Positions 25,684 through 34,887 of a stretch of 48,076 bases of DNA are shown piece by piece. Both the position numbers and the translations under genes were made by a program. Source of the stretch: a virus; IMG/VR virus record IMGVR_UViG_3300020203_000023, positions 1 to 48,076 of that record; one strand, written 5' to 3'. The notes beneath the pieces are model-generated. The model was not told the origin of the DNA and did not search any database. It saw only the letters and a list, made by a program, of their open reading frames with translations. Numbering within the stretch: position 1 is the first letter of the stretch; the number at the start of each line of letters is the position of its first letter.

Positions 25684-26448
25684 ATGGAAATTTATGGCAT
25701 AGCGTCTACCGAAGACGTTGATAGAACTGGCGAAAGAGTACATCTGAAAGGTATGGACGTTGCGGACATACGTCTCTGGGTAGACGAGCATCAGTCAGAT
25801 ACTATGTTCCAGATTCTGGGAAAAATCTCACAATGCACGAAAATCTTTTCAATCAAAGATTGCGTCGACGAATATCAACTGAAATGTTGGAATTTGGTCA
25901 AGCGCCCGTACCTGTATGTTCGCGGTGCTCTCGCTAATGACGAAGGTCATCCCAACGCAGCCGCAGCAGCAGCCCTGATTCAATTCAGTGTTAAGAACCC
26001 CGACTTTGCCGTAGGCTTTTCGATTGAAGGTTCCACCATCCACCGGGAAGGACCAGAATTAATCCAGACTAAAGTCAAGAACGTTGCGCTTACAGTCCGT
26101 CCAGCGAATCCACACACTTGCATTTTCCCCATTATGGATCTGGCTAAATCGTTCACCACCCCAGAACTCCCAGAGTGCTACAAGGGCGTCGAAGGCCGCA
26201 AGCAATTCAGAAACATCCCTACAGTCGAACAGAAAATTCTTGCTAAATCAGAATTTATAAAAGATATTAAGGATCTAGCCAAGAGCGATGCGGAAACTAT
26301 GGATTCTGCAGCGGTTATCAAATGCTGGAATTGCGGCCAGAACAAGCTGTTTATGAAATCTAGGTTGCCAAATCGTTGTTCTGCGTGTTCCGAAGCATTC
26401 ACTATGAGCGATATTTTTAAAGCTAGATCGAGCAAATCAATTTTTTAA
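25684..26448 (+). CDS. Prohead-type serine protease (U35/XkdF-like) with C-terminal zinc ribbon
   Basis: 254 residues. It opens MEIYGIASTEDVDRTGERVH, the usual start of caudovirus prohead proteases (G-x-A-[ST]....D..G). His36 is in WVDEHQSD and Ser113 in VGFSIEGS, the conserved S-I-x-G motif of this fold; both are likely catalytic. TVRPANPH follows, as in the family. The last 45 residues carry C214-x2-C217 and C232-x2-C235 (CWNCG, CSAC), a zinc ribbon not needed for catalysis. It probably cleaves scaffold and capsid precursors. It is the second protease in the window, the other being ClpP-like at 20820. Confidence 0.66.
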   Translation: MEIYGIASTEDVDRTGERVHLKGMDVADIRLWVDEHQSDTMFQILGKISQCTKIFSIKDCVDEYQLKCWNLVKRPYLYVRGALANDEGHPNAAAAAALIQFSVKNPDFAVGFSIEGSTIHREGPELIQTKVKNVALTVRPANPHTCIFPIMDLAKSFTTPELPECYKGVEGRKQFRNIPTVEQKILAKSEFIKDIKDLAKSDAETMDSAAVIKCWNCGQNKLFMKSRLPNRCSACSEAFTMSDIFKARSSKSIF

Positions 26449-26457
26449 GGAGTTTTT

Positions 26458-26814
26458 ATGTCTAGTGGTTTAGGAAAAGGCGCGCGAGTTGGTATCAGAA
26501 GCGAATACGCCGAAAAGCAATTTGGCGACGTCACGGGAACTACTCTGCTGACAGCGACACGATTGATCAAGCTATCGCAAATGGCGAAAGTGTTCTATCT
26601 CGACAATTCGACTAACAGGCAAATTAAAATTGCAGTTGTCACCGCAGAAGATACAACATTTACGAAAGTAGATTGGTTGACGATTCAACCAGGCAGAATC
26701 ATCAACTTCGAGCTTGCTTCGAACAATCTTACTCTAGAAGCTGGTACCGAAGTTTGGATTTACGCTCCGGTAGCTCCTGCAAGTGGAAACCTCTCCATGT
26801 TTACGTGGGGCTAA
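26458..26814 (+). CDS. Small virion-type hypothetical protein
   Basis: 118 residues, beta-rich (VFYLDNSTNRQIKIAVVTAE, PGRIINFELASNNLTLEAGT). AAGGAG precedes the ATG. A head-decoration or baseplate role is plausible from the setting, but no family is recognised. Confidence 0.62.
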   Translation: MSSGLGKGARVGIRSEYAEKQFGDVTGTTLLTATRLIKLSQMAKVFYLDNSTNRQIKIAVVTAEDTTFTKVDWLTIQPGRIINFELASNNLTLEAGTEVWIYAPVAPASGNLSMFTWG

Positions 26815-26817
26815 CAA

Positions 26818-27327
26818 ATGGGTTTTCATCGGGGGAGTATAACCCCTGCGGAATTAGAAACAGGAACACCAATAGTCGTAATCGGACCTGGTGATATTTT
26901 TGTTGGTTCCGTGGAAGGCAATCCCTCTTTAAGAATCCAATCAACAGGCGTTGTAGGAAATGTAGTTTCTTTGTTCGCTTCTGTGAACAACATAGATTAC
27001 GTCCTGATTGAACAAATTGACGGCCCTGGAACGTTTCTGTCGTCTCTAGGCGGCTTTAACACTGCGAAAGTAACAGTCGGTCCTTATGTTGGTCCATCTT
27101 TCACGGTGGCTCTGAACGAATATGACAAAGATACGGCTGACCAGTTCAACCCTGCAGAATACGAAGCAGGTATACGACCTCCGCGCTTCGATCGAGTGAC
27201 TTTAACTAGAAATTCCTTGACTAAGGATTTGTCTTTAGCTACGTTTTATCAACGCGGTGTGTCCATCAAGCAGTTGGAGTTGTCTTATGACATCGACGGC
27301 GATTTGATCGAGGTTAAAACTTTATGA
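26818..27327 (+). CDS. Hypothetical virion-type protein
   Basis: 169 residues with beta-sandwich-like composition (TPIVVIGPGDIFVGSVEGNP, KVTVGPYVGPSFTVALNEYD). It starts 3 bases after the previous stop, and its end overlaps the next gene by 4 nt. Located just upstream of the fibre genes; a fibre- or baseplate-associated protein is inferred. Confidence 0.63.
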   Translation: MGFHRGSITPAELETGTPIVVIGPGDIFVGSVEGNPSLRIQSTGVVGNVVSLFASVNNIDYVLIEQIDGPGTFLSSLGGFNTAKVTVGPYVGPSFTVALNEYDKDTADQFNPAEYEAGIRPPRFDRVTLTRNSLTKDLSLATFYQRGVSIKQLELSYDIDGDLIEVKTL

Positions 27328-27596
27328 GAATCTTGGTAGATTCAAACGGTGATCCACTAGACGGTTCTGATTGGATCCCTAGTAACAAACGAGAAAAAGA
27401 CAAAGAAGTATTTTTGTTCAATTCTATTACGGGCGAGCTGGACTTGGCTTTGAAGTTCAACGAAAATAGAATCATCACACATCTTTATAATGAAGCTGGG
27501 ACTCGTCTACAGGCATATGATAAGAACACAAATATGCATTTGGATTCTGGCCCTTTAGTTGTAGTCGATCGAAATGGCAATGTCATAGTAATTTGA
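27324..27596 (+). CDS. Small hypothetical protein of the fibre module
   Basis: 90 residues, starting in an ATGA overlap. It alternates short beta strands and turns (SITGELDLALKFNENRIITH, GPLVVVDRNGNVIVI). Unrecognised. It lies between two virion-type proteins in the same transcript. Confidence 0.62.
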   Translation: MRILVDSNGDPLDGSDWIPSNKREKDKEVFLFNSITGELDLALKFNENRIITHLYNEAGTRLQAYDKNTNMHLDSGPLVVVDRNGNVIVI

Positions 27597-27604
27597 GGTA
27601 GATC

Positions 27605-28576
27605 ATGAGTTTCCACAGCCGCCTTAAATCACAGGATTTGCACTCTCCATCTAGAGAGTTGGTTGCAAACACAACTGGATCAACTATTGAAGCTCTACGC
27701 TGCGTTGCTTTAGTTTCTCAGCCAGGAACAATCCCTTTAGTAGCAAAAATAAATAACCCGACTATCCAAGTAGTTCGAGGAGTTACAGAACTAGAGATCA
27801 CTACTGGGCAAGCCGGTTTCATGACGTCTTTAGGTTTTATGCAAAACGTGGACACTTCGCCATGGACTGTAGGCACCAGATTATATTCGTCAATTACTGG
27901 ATCTTTATCTATAGTTCAAGCAGGGTTGCCTGTGGCGACAGTTTTGCGACAAAACGCTACTACCGGCATCTTGTATGTCGATAATACTGGTATCACACAA
28001 GCAGATATCGCTTCTTCGGTTATCACGTCTGGATGGAAAACTGACGGAAACGTCGGGACAAATCCAACTGTTAACTTCGTAGGTACCGCCGACGCAGAAG
28101 GGCTAGCTTTCAGGACGTCGAATTCTGAACGTATGAGGATCGACGAAAATGGCCGTTTCGGTTTCGGCACACAACCAGAAAATTTCTTTCACATAAAATC
28201 ACATGCGAATTTTCCATTGTCTGGCCACCAAACTGCAACGTTCGCTGGAGTAACTAATTCAACTTCTTTGACTCCAATTTATTCATATGGCGTTCCAATA
28301 GGCGCTACGTGTATTGTCACTGTCGTAGTGGCCGCACGCGAGAGTTCCAATAACAGAGCTGTGTTTAGAAAAACTGTAGGAGTTTTTAGAGACGGGCCAA
28401 CTGCACAAAAAATTCAACAAGAACAATCAGATTTCACTAGCAGATCTGATGGAGCTTTTGAAGCAAAATTCATTATTTCTGGCCCTAATATAACTCTTAG
28501 GGTCAAAGCACCCAATGCTAATGAAACGTCTTGGACGGGCACTGTAACCATAGATTGTGTTTCTACGCCTACGTGA
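27605..28576 (+). CDS. Tail fibre-like protein
   Basis: 323 residues. It contains the fibre segment NSERMRIDENGRFGFGT, followed by FFHIKSHANF. This R-[MF]-R-I-[DT]-x-x-G-x-[FV]-G-[FI]-G-T block is common in trimeric fibre shafts and chaperone-adjacent regions. A C-terminal beta domain follows (GATCIVTVVVAARESSNNRA, ITLRVKAPNANETSWTGTVT) that resembles the C-terminus of the 29998 protein. The role in receptor binding is inferred. The stop overlaps the convergent endonuclease gene by 8 nt. Confidence 0.7.
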   Translation: MSFHSRLKSQDLHSPSRELVANTTGSTIEALRCVALVSQPGTIPLVAKINNPTIQVVRGVTELEITTGQAGFMTSLGFMQNVDTSPWTVGTRLYSSITGSLSIVQAGLPVATVLRQNATTGILYVDNTGITQADIASSVITSGWKTDGNVGTNPTVNFVGTADAEGLAFRTSNSERMRIDENGRFGFGTQPENFFHIKSHANFPLSGHQTATFAGVTNSTSLTPIYSYGVPIGATCIVTVVVAARESSNNRAVFRKTVGVFRDGPTAQKIQQEQSDFTSRSDGAFEAKFIISGPNITLRVKAPNANETSWTGTVTIDCVSTPT

Positions 28577-29927
28577 TCACGATAGAATACAATTTCTGAC
28601 CAGCATCATAAATTTTGTGCCAACCAAGTTCATCTGCGTGTTGTTTTTCGCTTAATTTTCTGATGTCCATATTGGCTCTGCACCTGAGACGATTGAAAGT
28701 ATGTCTGAAATCAGTCCATTTCCACGACATGACTGTTTTTTGTGATTCCCACCCAATGTGTTCCAGGAACGTCCCAGTACCGTATCTCAGATCAGTCCAG
28801 AAAGTCCATTTCTGATGCAGATGTTTTATATATTTAAATAATTTAGAAAATCCACCAACCACATACACATTTATCCGAGTACACAATCTGGAAATATCTC
28901 CTATACCATCTTTCTTTTTGTAAGAAAGAATCATTACTAATTTCGATTCATGAAATAGCCCAACATGTTTGGCGTTAAAGCTGCCCATTAAATGGTTCTC
29001 GTTTAAGAAACTAGTCGCGTCTGCTTGGCTGACTGTACGTATTTCACATTTTCTCGCTTGTATTTTGATATTCTGGCCAAGAAGGTTCTTGCACATAGAC
29101 GCAACAATATTCGGCTTATCGATTATTTCATCTTCTCTGAACTGCAAGAGCCTGATATTCCGTGATTCAAGCTGTTCTCTGGCAGCGAAATGGCGATGAC
29201 GATTTTCTTCTTTAGAAGCAACGGAATGCCAATACAGACCGTCTACGTTAACGAATATGTTTTCGGCTAATTGGAAATCTGGCCTCTGACGCCCAATATA
29301 TTTATCGTATCTCGTGCCAATATTCATTTGTTGAAAAAATAATTCTATATTCGTAAGATGTTTTTCCAAGGGCAACCCTGCGGCTAGTCTAGCCCGGATG
29401 CAGCTCTCAGAAAGCTGAGTTGCGTCTTTCAATTGAACCATGGAAAGTTCTTCGCCTTGATGTTTATGCAAAACACGAGCCTTGCCTTTAGTTCTGTTAG
29501 AGAATTTCTCAACCCAACCATCTGGATGCCCAGATGTTTCACTGTATAAAAGACTCGAAGGCTTGGCCCAAAAAGTACCAACATGTCCTGCCTCAGTAAA
29601 TTCTGCTATACTGTCTAGACTCTTGTAAGTTTCTGGAACAATTTGTATCCCGCGAGATGCTAGCCTTTTCTGGATGATGTCGACTCGTATCTTTTCTTGG
29701 AGTTTAGAAGCACATAAACTTCTATTCATTTTACTTCGATCTGGGTGATTCCCTTTTCCTCTAGCCATATCGGTAGGTTTTCTCCAGAAAAGACCGAATT
29801 GAATATCTTCAAATTGGCAAAGAGTTTGAGAATCTATAAAAGATTCAGGGATCAGTCTAACGATAAAAGGATTGACCATTTTAATTTTGGTTTCAAAAAA
29901 AGACCAATCTTTACGAATGAACGTCAT
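28569..29927 (-). CDS. Homing endonuclease, Vsr-like, third copy
   Basis: 452 residues. ATG 29927 has GAGGA 7 bases upstream. The core motifs are QRPDFQLAENIFVNVDGLYWHS and NIRLLQFREDEI, with the shared second domain QARKCEIRTVSQADATSFLN, ENHLMGSF, LSYKKKDG, CTRINVYVVGGFSKL and WTDLRYGTG. It is more distant from the other two than they are from each other: the EYNGVYWHS form is VDGLYWHS, and the GMTE..H..LDG tail is replaced by KLSEKQHADELGWHKIYDAG. It is inserted, in reverse orientation, between two fibre genes. N-terminal repeats of a DFSSDH-like type were not found. Confidence 0.77.
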   Translation of the reverse strand: MTFIRKDWSFFETKIKMVNPFIVRLIPESFIDSQTLCQFEDIQFGLFWRKPTDMARGKGNHPDRSKMNRSLCASKLQEKIRVDIIQKRLASRGIQIVPETYKSLDSIAEFTEAGHVGTFWAKPSSLLYSETSGHPDGWVEKFSNRTKGKARVLHKHQGEELSMVQLKDATQLSESCIRARLAAGLPLEKHLTNIELFFQQMNIGTRYDKYIGRQRPDFQLAENIFVNVDGLYWHSVASKEENRHRHFAAREQLESRNIRLLQFREDEIIDKPNIVASMCKNLLGQNIKIQARKCEIRTVSQADATSFLNENHLMGSFNAKHVGLFHESKLVMILSYKKKDGIGDISRLCTRINVYVVGGFSKLFKYIKHLHQKWTFWTDLRYGTGTFLEHIGWESQKTVMSWKWTDFRHTFNRLRCRANMDIRKLSEKQHADELGWHKIYDAGQKLYSIVIT

Positions 29928-29968
29928 ATAATGTTCCTCGAACAAGAAAGTTGTTTGTATTAAAGTAG

Positions 29969-29974
29969 CATAAT
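29969..29974 (+). promoter_or_regulatory. -10-like element upstream of fibre gene
   Basis: CATAAT 23 bases upstream of the ATG at 29998, with AGGAGAG downstream of it. No -35 at a usable distance. Confidence 0.32.
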
Positions 29975-29997
29975 TTTAACAGGAGAGATATTTCTTT

Positions 29998-31347
29998 ATG
30001 GCTAACATCTTAGATCAGATTACGATAGGCGATAAGAAGCATCTTTCCGTCGATGCAGATCCCGCAGGAGGCGGTGGTACCGCTGCTGAGATTGGTTCTA
30101 TTGCGGCGTGGGACAACGGCTCCGGCGTCGGTCGCGTTTACATCAAAGTCGGTACTGCCGATACAGCTTGGGACAAAGTCTCTACTGCAGAATCTGGCCC
30201 AGTTGCCCAAGGTGCTTTCAGGCGTCTTGCAATCTATTCCACGAGCCCCACAGGATTCGTAGTCGACGACCAAATCCAATTGAACGCGCAGAACGTACAA
30301 GTTGAAGTTGTAAACCAAGCAACGCGTACACAGCCAATCACTTATACAGTTCCGAATCCGGGTGACGCAGTCACCGGCGCTGATTTTGTTTTATCTGAAG
30401 GCGCACAGACAATTAACGGAAACAAGACTTTCGGAAACAACGTTGTTGTTACCGGAAACCTTACTGTTAACGGTGCACTCACAGCTCTCAGCACTACGAA
30501 TACAGAAATCGTCGATAAACTCATCACGCTGAACAAAAACGGCTTGGCGAACTCGTCAGGCGGCGCTGGTCTCGAATTCGAAGAAGCAGCGGCGATTGCA
30601 GCATTCTGGAAAATTTCTGCTGCTCGTTCGGGTATGGACTGGAAAGTTCCTACTCTTACTGGAGTTCTAACTCTTACACAGTTGCTTGCAGCAAGTGACC
30701 GTACTCAGAATTTCGCAAATGCCAGCGGTACTCTGGTACTTCAGCCGTTAGCTCCTGCTGGAGTTGCAAATCAAATTCCATACTGGACTTCGACAACTTC
30801 TATTACTTCTCCTGCTGGCTCAGCAGCGGATTTCCTCACGTGGGATTCTAACAACTTCCGCCTTGGCGTTGGAACTGGCGCTCCTACTCATGCACTTCAT
30901 GTTGCTGGAACATCACGAGTATCTGGAACTGGTTCACTTCAATTGTTCCAAGCTGCTTCTGATGACCGGAAAGATCAAGCTGCTGCTTCTTATCCGAATG
31001 CAAGCACTGCTGTTCAGACTTTGTGGTCTCTTGCAGTTCCAAATAACTCGGTTGTCCTGGTCACAGCTAATACAATGAACAGGAAAACAGCCGGTGGCGG
31101 TACTGGTGTTATCGGAGTTGGCAGCGCTTACATCCGAACCGTTCGCGTATACAATATCGCTGGCGTTCTGACTCTCGGAGTAGTTCAATCTGACTACACT
31201 TCCGAAGCGGTTGGCTTGACAGCTCTTGATTGTACATTTGACACTTCAGGCACTGACCTTCGTCTCCGAGTAACAACAGGTTCGGGTAACGCGACCGCAA
31301 ACACCATCGCCTGGGAAACCACAGTTTCATATCAAATCCTTGATTAA
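29998..31347 (+). CDS. Tail fibre protein
   Basis: 449 residues with a restricted, highly expressed codon pattern. The N-terminal 60 residues are Gly/Ala-rich (DPAGGGGTAAEIGSIAAWDN). Residues 130-145 carry the fibre repeat FVLSEGAQTINGNKTF, followed by NVVVTGNLTVNGALTALST (beta-helical shaft) and LGVGTGAPTHALHVAGTSRV. The C-terminal 110 residues form a beta head domain related to the end of 27605. It ends at a strong terminator. Whether it is the long or short fibre is unknown. Confidence 0.76.
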   Translation: MANILDQITIGDKKHLSVDADPAGGGGTAAEIGSIAAWDNGSGVGRVYIKVGTADTAWDKVSTAESGPVAQGAFRRLAIYSTSPTGFVVDDQIQLNAQNVQVEVVNQATRTQPITYTVPNPGDAVTGADFVLSEGAQTINGNKTFGNNVVVTGNLTVNGALTALSTTNTEIVDKLITLNKNGLANSSGGAGLEFEEAAAIAAFWKISAARSGMDWKVPTLTGVLTLTQLLAASDRTQNFANASGTLVLQPLAPAGVANQIPYWTSTTSITSPAGSAADFLTWDSNNFRLGVGTGAPTHALHVAGTSRVSGTGSLQLFQAASDDRKDQAAASYPNASTAVQTLWSLAVPNNSVVLVTANTMNRKTAGGGTGVIGVGSAYIRTVRVYNIAGVLTLGVVQSDYTSEAVGLTALDCTFDTSGTDLRLRVTTGSGNATANTIAWETTVSYQILD

Positions 31348-31367
31348 TTTTAATTAAATCAATCTTT

Positions 31368-31396
31368 AAAGCCACTCAGTAATGGGTGGCTTTTTT
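31368..31396 (+). terminator. Rho-independent terminator after fibre gene
   Basis: Stem AAAGCCAC (31368-31375) / GTGGCTTT with TTTTTT at the 3' side and a 10-nt loop, 20 bases after the stop. Confidence 0.88.
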
Positions 31397-31408
31397 GGTT
31401 TCATAGAC

Positions 31409-31414
31409 TATAAT
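31409..31414 (+). promoter_or_regulatory. -10 element upstream of the large fibre gene
   Basis: A perfect TATAAT 19 bases before the ATG at 31434, immediately after the terminator; no clear -35. CGGAGG lies between it and the start codon. Confidence 0.42.
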
Positions 31415-31433
31415 TTTTGTAGTCGGAGGTATT

Positions 31434-33740
31434 ATGGCTGAGTTAGGCACGATCACAATAGATGGGTTAGAAGTCACTAATACAAATACCGATCCAACTT
31501 CAATTGGAGTAGCCAAGCCCATTGGCTCGTTGGTTCTGTTCACCGATGGTACAACCACAGGTTTTTATCAAAAAACTGGATCCGCCAGTATAGATTGGCG
31601 AAAAACTTCTATTAATCCTGTTGGCGGATATGTATCAGGTAGAATCCCTTTTGGAAGCTCTGGCGATTTAATAGTCACTGCGACTACATTGTTCTGGGAT
31701 ACTGCGAATACTAGACTCGGGATTTCGACTGAATCTCCTGCTGGCAAGATCCACGCTGTTCAAATAATCAATGCAGATCCTATTTTAGTTCTTCAGCAAC
31801 CAGGCGTTCCAACTGGCAGCATCCTTTCAATAAGAAATTCTGCTAATACAACAGTATACCGAATTACGGCAGACGGGTTGATAACTTTTGCATCCGGAAC
31901 AGCCGCTGCTCCAGCATACAGTTTCTTTACCGAACCTGATTCAGGAACTTATTTGTCTGCTACGGGTGTAGTTTCGACTTCTACGGCAGGGGTTCAGAGA
32001 CTAGCAGTATCGGCGACGGGGACACAATCGACTGTAGTGTTCATCGCGCCCGCCGGAGCTGTCGGAGCCCCTGCATATACTTTTTCTGGAACTACAAACA
32101 CAGGTTTCTATTCTACTGGCGCTTCGATCATAAATGCATCGAACAACGGAGTAGAAAGTTTTAGAATTGATGCTTCAGGCGTCGTGACTACAGTAGGGCG
32201 AATCCACAGATTTGGCTCTGTCAACTACATAGAATTAAACGCTTCAGCTGCGGCAGCTAATAGAATTTACACGCTGCCAGACGTTGGGGCAAACGCTAAT
32301 TTCATCATGTCCCAAAGTGCCCAGACTATCGCAGGTGTGAAGACGTTCAGTTCTGGGATTCCCATTTCTGCAACGACTAACCAATTCGTTCTTGGTACTA
32401 CTAACACTGTAACAATCACTTCGCCAGCTCCGGTAGCTTCTCGAGTTTACACGATTCCCGATGTGCTATTGGCAGCAAGCTTCATAATGTCTGAAGGAAT
32501 TCAAACATTAAACGGCGCTAAAACTTTTTCTGCAAATCCGACTTTTTCTGATATTTTGCCGAATAGAGTTTTGTTTGCTGGCACAGGCGGATTGATTTCG
32601 CAATCAGCGAATCTTACTTGGAATAACGGCACTTCCCGACTTTCTGCTACTAACGGCACGCTGTTTTCCACAAACGGATATATCTTAGGATCTGACATTT
32701 CTTTGCTCCCCGTGGTCGGCGGACAATCTGTCATATCGTCTTATTGGGGCTTGCAGCTAGCTGGAAATATTCAAAGTACCATAGAATACACCCCAATAAA
32801 TGTGGGCGCTAACAACATCGCTACAGTTATCATTCCTAATGTTCAATCTGCCAGTATTGGTCTTTTGATCAGAGCAGAAGCGGCTCAATCTGTCAATATT
32901 TTTGATATTCAGGATGCTGGTGGAACTTCTTGGGTAAATGTTTCGAGCGCGGGACTATTGGTTGCAAACAATGCAATGAGACTAGGAACCACGGCGAATG
33001 CAACAAATGGAAATATTAGATATAACGGCCTAGATGTACAATTTTATCGAGATACGTGGCGCAATTTAACGTTTCCTAAAATGCAATATGATGATTTTCT
33101 GTGGACCACTACAGCGACATCTAATCCTTTTGCTTGGGTTTCTACTGTGGCTAACGGTGGTACGACAGCTTTCAACACGACTAACTTTAATACCTCGGTT
33201 GGAACTGCAAACATATCCACCGGAACGTCCAACAACACGACTGGTGTTAGCGCTTTGCAGTCTAATAACGGAACTAACAACATTTTATTGACTGGGCTTC
33301 CTCTTACTTGCGAATGGCGCGTTAGACTTCCTGTTGTGTCTACTGCGGCAGTAAATTATCGATTAAGAATTGGATTACAGGATTCTGGAGCTGCGGGCGA
33401 TCCTGCTAATGGAGTATATTTCACTTATTCGCATGGCCTGAATGGCGGACAATGGCAAGGAGTTACAAGAAATGCATCAACTTCTACGCTAGTAAATTCA
33501 GCCGTTGCTGTCGTTGCTGGAACTTGGTATCGGTTACGCGCAGAAGTTGTTATCACACCTAGCCTAGCTATTAATTTTTATATTCATAATGGTGATGATT
33601 TTACGTTTATTGGATCATCCACTACTAATATCACTACTAACGAATTACGATTAGTATCTAAAATAAATAAACAAACCACTTCGACAGGCACTTCGTCTAC
33701 GGCAATTTTGGATTACGTCTTAATTTCGATGGAGAGATAA
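31434..33740 (+). CDS. Large tail fibre / tail spike-like protein
   Basis: 768 residues. Fibre-type modules include GFYSTGASI and SFRIDASGVVTTVGRI, and two copies of a long repeat around residues 275-310 and 340-375 (RIYTLPDVGANANFIMS, QSAQTIAGVKTF; and RVYTIPDVLLAASFIMS, EGIQTLNGAKTF). These match the SEGAQTINGNKTF unit of the 29998 fibre. The C-terminal 200 residues are a Thr/Asn-rich beta domain with a concanavalin-like look (VSTVANGGTTAFNTTNFNTS, GTWYRLRAEVVITPSLAINF), possibly glycan-binding. Receptor recognition is inferred. Confidence 0.74.
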   Translation: MAELGTITIDGLEVTNTNTDPTSIGVAKPIGSLVLFTDGTTTGFYQKTGSASIDWRKTSINPVGGYVSGRIPFGSSGDLIVTATTLFWDTANTRLGISTESPAGKIHAVQIINADPILVLQQPGVPTGSILSIRNSANTTVYRITADGLITFASGTAAAPAYSFFTEPDSGTYLSATGVVSTSTAGVQRLAVSATGTQSTVVFIAPAGAVGAPAYTFSGTTNTGFYSTGASIINASNNGVESFRIDASGVVTTVGRIHRFGSVNYIELNASAAAANRIYTLPDVGANANFIMSQSAQTIAGVKTFSSGIPISATTNQFVLGTTNTVTITSPAPVASRVYTIPDVLLAASFIMSEGIQTLNGAKTFSANPTFSDILPNRVLFAGTGGLISQSANLTWNNGTSRLSATNGTLFSTNGYILGSDISLLPVVGGQSVISSYWGLQLAGNIQSTIEYTPINVGANNIATVIIPNVQSASIGLLIRAEAAQSVNIFDIQDAGGTSWVNVSSAGLLVANNAMRLGTTANATNGNIRYNGLDVQFYRDTWRNLTFPKMQYDDFLWTTTATSNPFAWVSTVANGGTTAFNTTNFNTSVGTANISTGTSNNTTGVSALQSNNGTNNILLTGLPLTCEWRVRLPVVSTAAVNYRLRIGLQDSGAAGDPANGVYFTYSHGLNGGQWQGVTRNASTSTLVNSAVAVVAGTWYRLRAEVVITPSLAINFYIHNGDDFTFIGSSTTNITTNELRLVSKINKQTTSTGTSSTAILDYVLISMER

Positions 33741-34448
33741 ATGAAAAAATATGCATTGCGTCTTTACGGTAGTGAGCCGAATCCAACAGGAGCTCCAGCA
33801 CTATGGCCCAAAGAAGTTATTGAAATTCTATATGATTGGGAAGCCCCAGCGGGTACTATCATCCAAACTCAGCCACAATATGATTCGTATTTGGCGCAAC
33901 ACAAACCATCATACGATGCATGGTATGTGGGATATCTGGCTTCTCTGCCAGCGAACCAGCCAATCATACAGCAACTAGTCATTTCGCAATTGCCATTATT
34001 CGAACCGTTTGCCGCTCCAACTTACAGAACTAAACACAACTCGGCGGCTGCGCTAGTTTCAGTACAACCAGGCGCAATTGGCGAAATTGATTTCACGCTA
34101 ACACAAGAAAGATTCGTTTCGGGCGGTTCATTGATTATCGAAAATGCAGAATTCGGTGATTATTTAATTGCCGTCGTAGAAGACGAATCAGGCTTGATCC
34201 CTGTGCAATACCGCGCGGTGCTGTGTGAAGATTGGCCGATAGTCGCTAAATACATTGAAAAAGCATTCGTAGAAGTTGTAGTTCCAGGAACGATAACGCC
34301 TGGTTCAATCACAGTACACAGAATAGATACTGCTCCATTGAACGCCAAGATTTCAGCAGGACTGACACTGTCAATTCGTTATCATTCTGCAAATACTGGT
34401 TTAACACGTCGAATTGCGGTCAACTACCATTTAACCAAAAAACTGTGA
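33741..34448 (+). CDS. Fibre-module protein
   Basis: 235 residues, starting directly after the large fibre stop. The N-terminal 90 residues are Tyr/Pro/Gln-rich (YDWEAPAGTIIQTQPQYDSY). The C-terminal 140 residues are beta-rich (PGAIGEIDFTLTQERFVSGG). A fibre-attachment, assembly or second receptor-binding protein is plausible; not recognised. Confidence 0.62.
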   Translation: MKKYALRLYGSEPNPTGAPALWPKEVIEILYDWEAPAGTIIQTQPQYDSYLAQHKPSYDAWYVGYLASLPANQPIIQQLVISQLPLFEPFAAPTYRTKHNSAAALVSVQPGAIGEIDFTLTQERFVSGGSLIIENAEFGDYLIAVVEDESGLIPVQYRAVLCEDWPIVAKYIEKAFVEVVVPGTITPGSITVHRIDTAPLNAKISAGLTLSIRYHSANTGLTRRIAVNYHLTKKL

Positions 34449-34455
34449 GGGCGTC

Positions 34456-34881
34456 GTGATCATTGGCTTTAGTACCAGAACTGGTTTTATATCTTGGTTA
34501 ATTAGAAAAATCACGAAATCTGCATGTTCCCATTGTTACATGTATGATCCAGAAATGGGTTTAATTTATCACGCGCAAGGAATGTCTGTTCACGCTCTGT
34601 CATACACGAATTTCTTGAAAAAGAACAAAATTGTATGGGAAACGGAAGCAGTGGCGTTAGATTGGATCTGGTTACGCGAGCAACTAGGAAAACCATACGG
34701 AACTCTGACGTTGCTGGGCTTCATCCTTCCTATGCTTTTTAAGGCTAAAAATCCATTTTCTGATTCAGAACACAGCTTTGTATGCTCTGAATTAGTGGCC
34801 CGATCTATGAATATTGCGGATTCGGAAAAAGCAACCCCAGCATCGCTGCTGTCGCATCTTCGTGACGGTAAACCTTTGTAA
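34456..34881 (+). CDS. Papain/NlpC-P60-like (YiiX-type) putative cysteine hydrolase
   Basis: 141 residues from GTG 34456. The order is that of permuted NlpC/P60 proteins: SWLIRKITKSACSHCYMYDP (the His after Ser/Cys), IYHAQGMSVHALSYTNF, REQLGKPYGTLTLLGF and the nucleophile motif HSFVCSELVARSM (Cys in F-[VI]-C-S-E-L). Such enzymes cleave amide bonds in peptidoglycan or lipoproteins. A role in entry or lysis is inferred from the adjacent membrane gene. A catalytically inactive version cannot be ruled out. Confidence 0.6.
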   Translation: MIIGFSTRTGFISWLIRKITKSACSHCYMYDPEMGLIYHAQGMSVHALSYTNFLKKNKIVWETEAVALDWIWLREQLGKPYGTLTLLGFILPMLFKAKNPFSDSEHSFVCSELVARSMNIADSEKATPASLLSHLRDGKPL

Positions 34882-34887
34882 TCAAGC

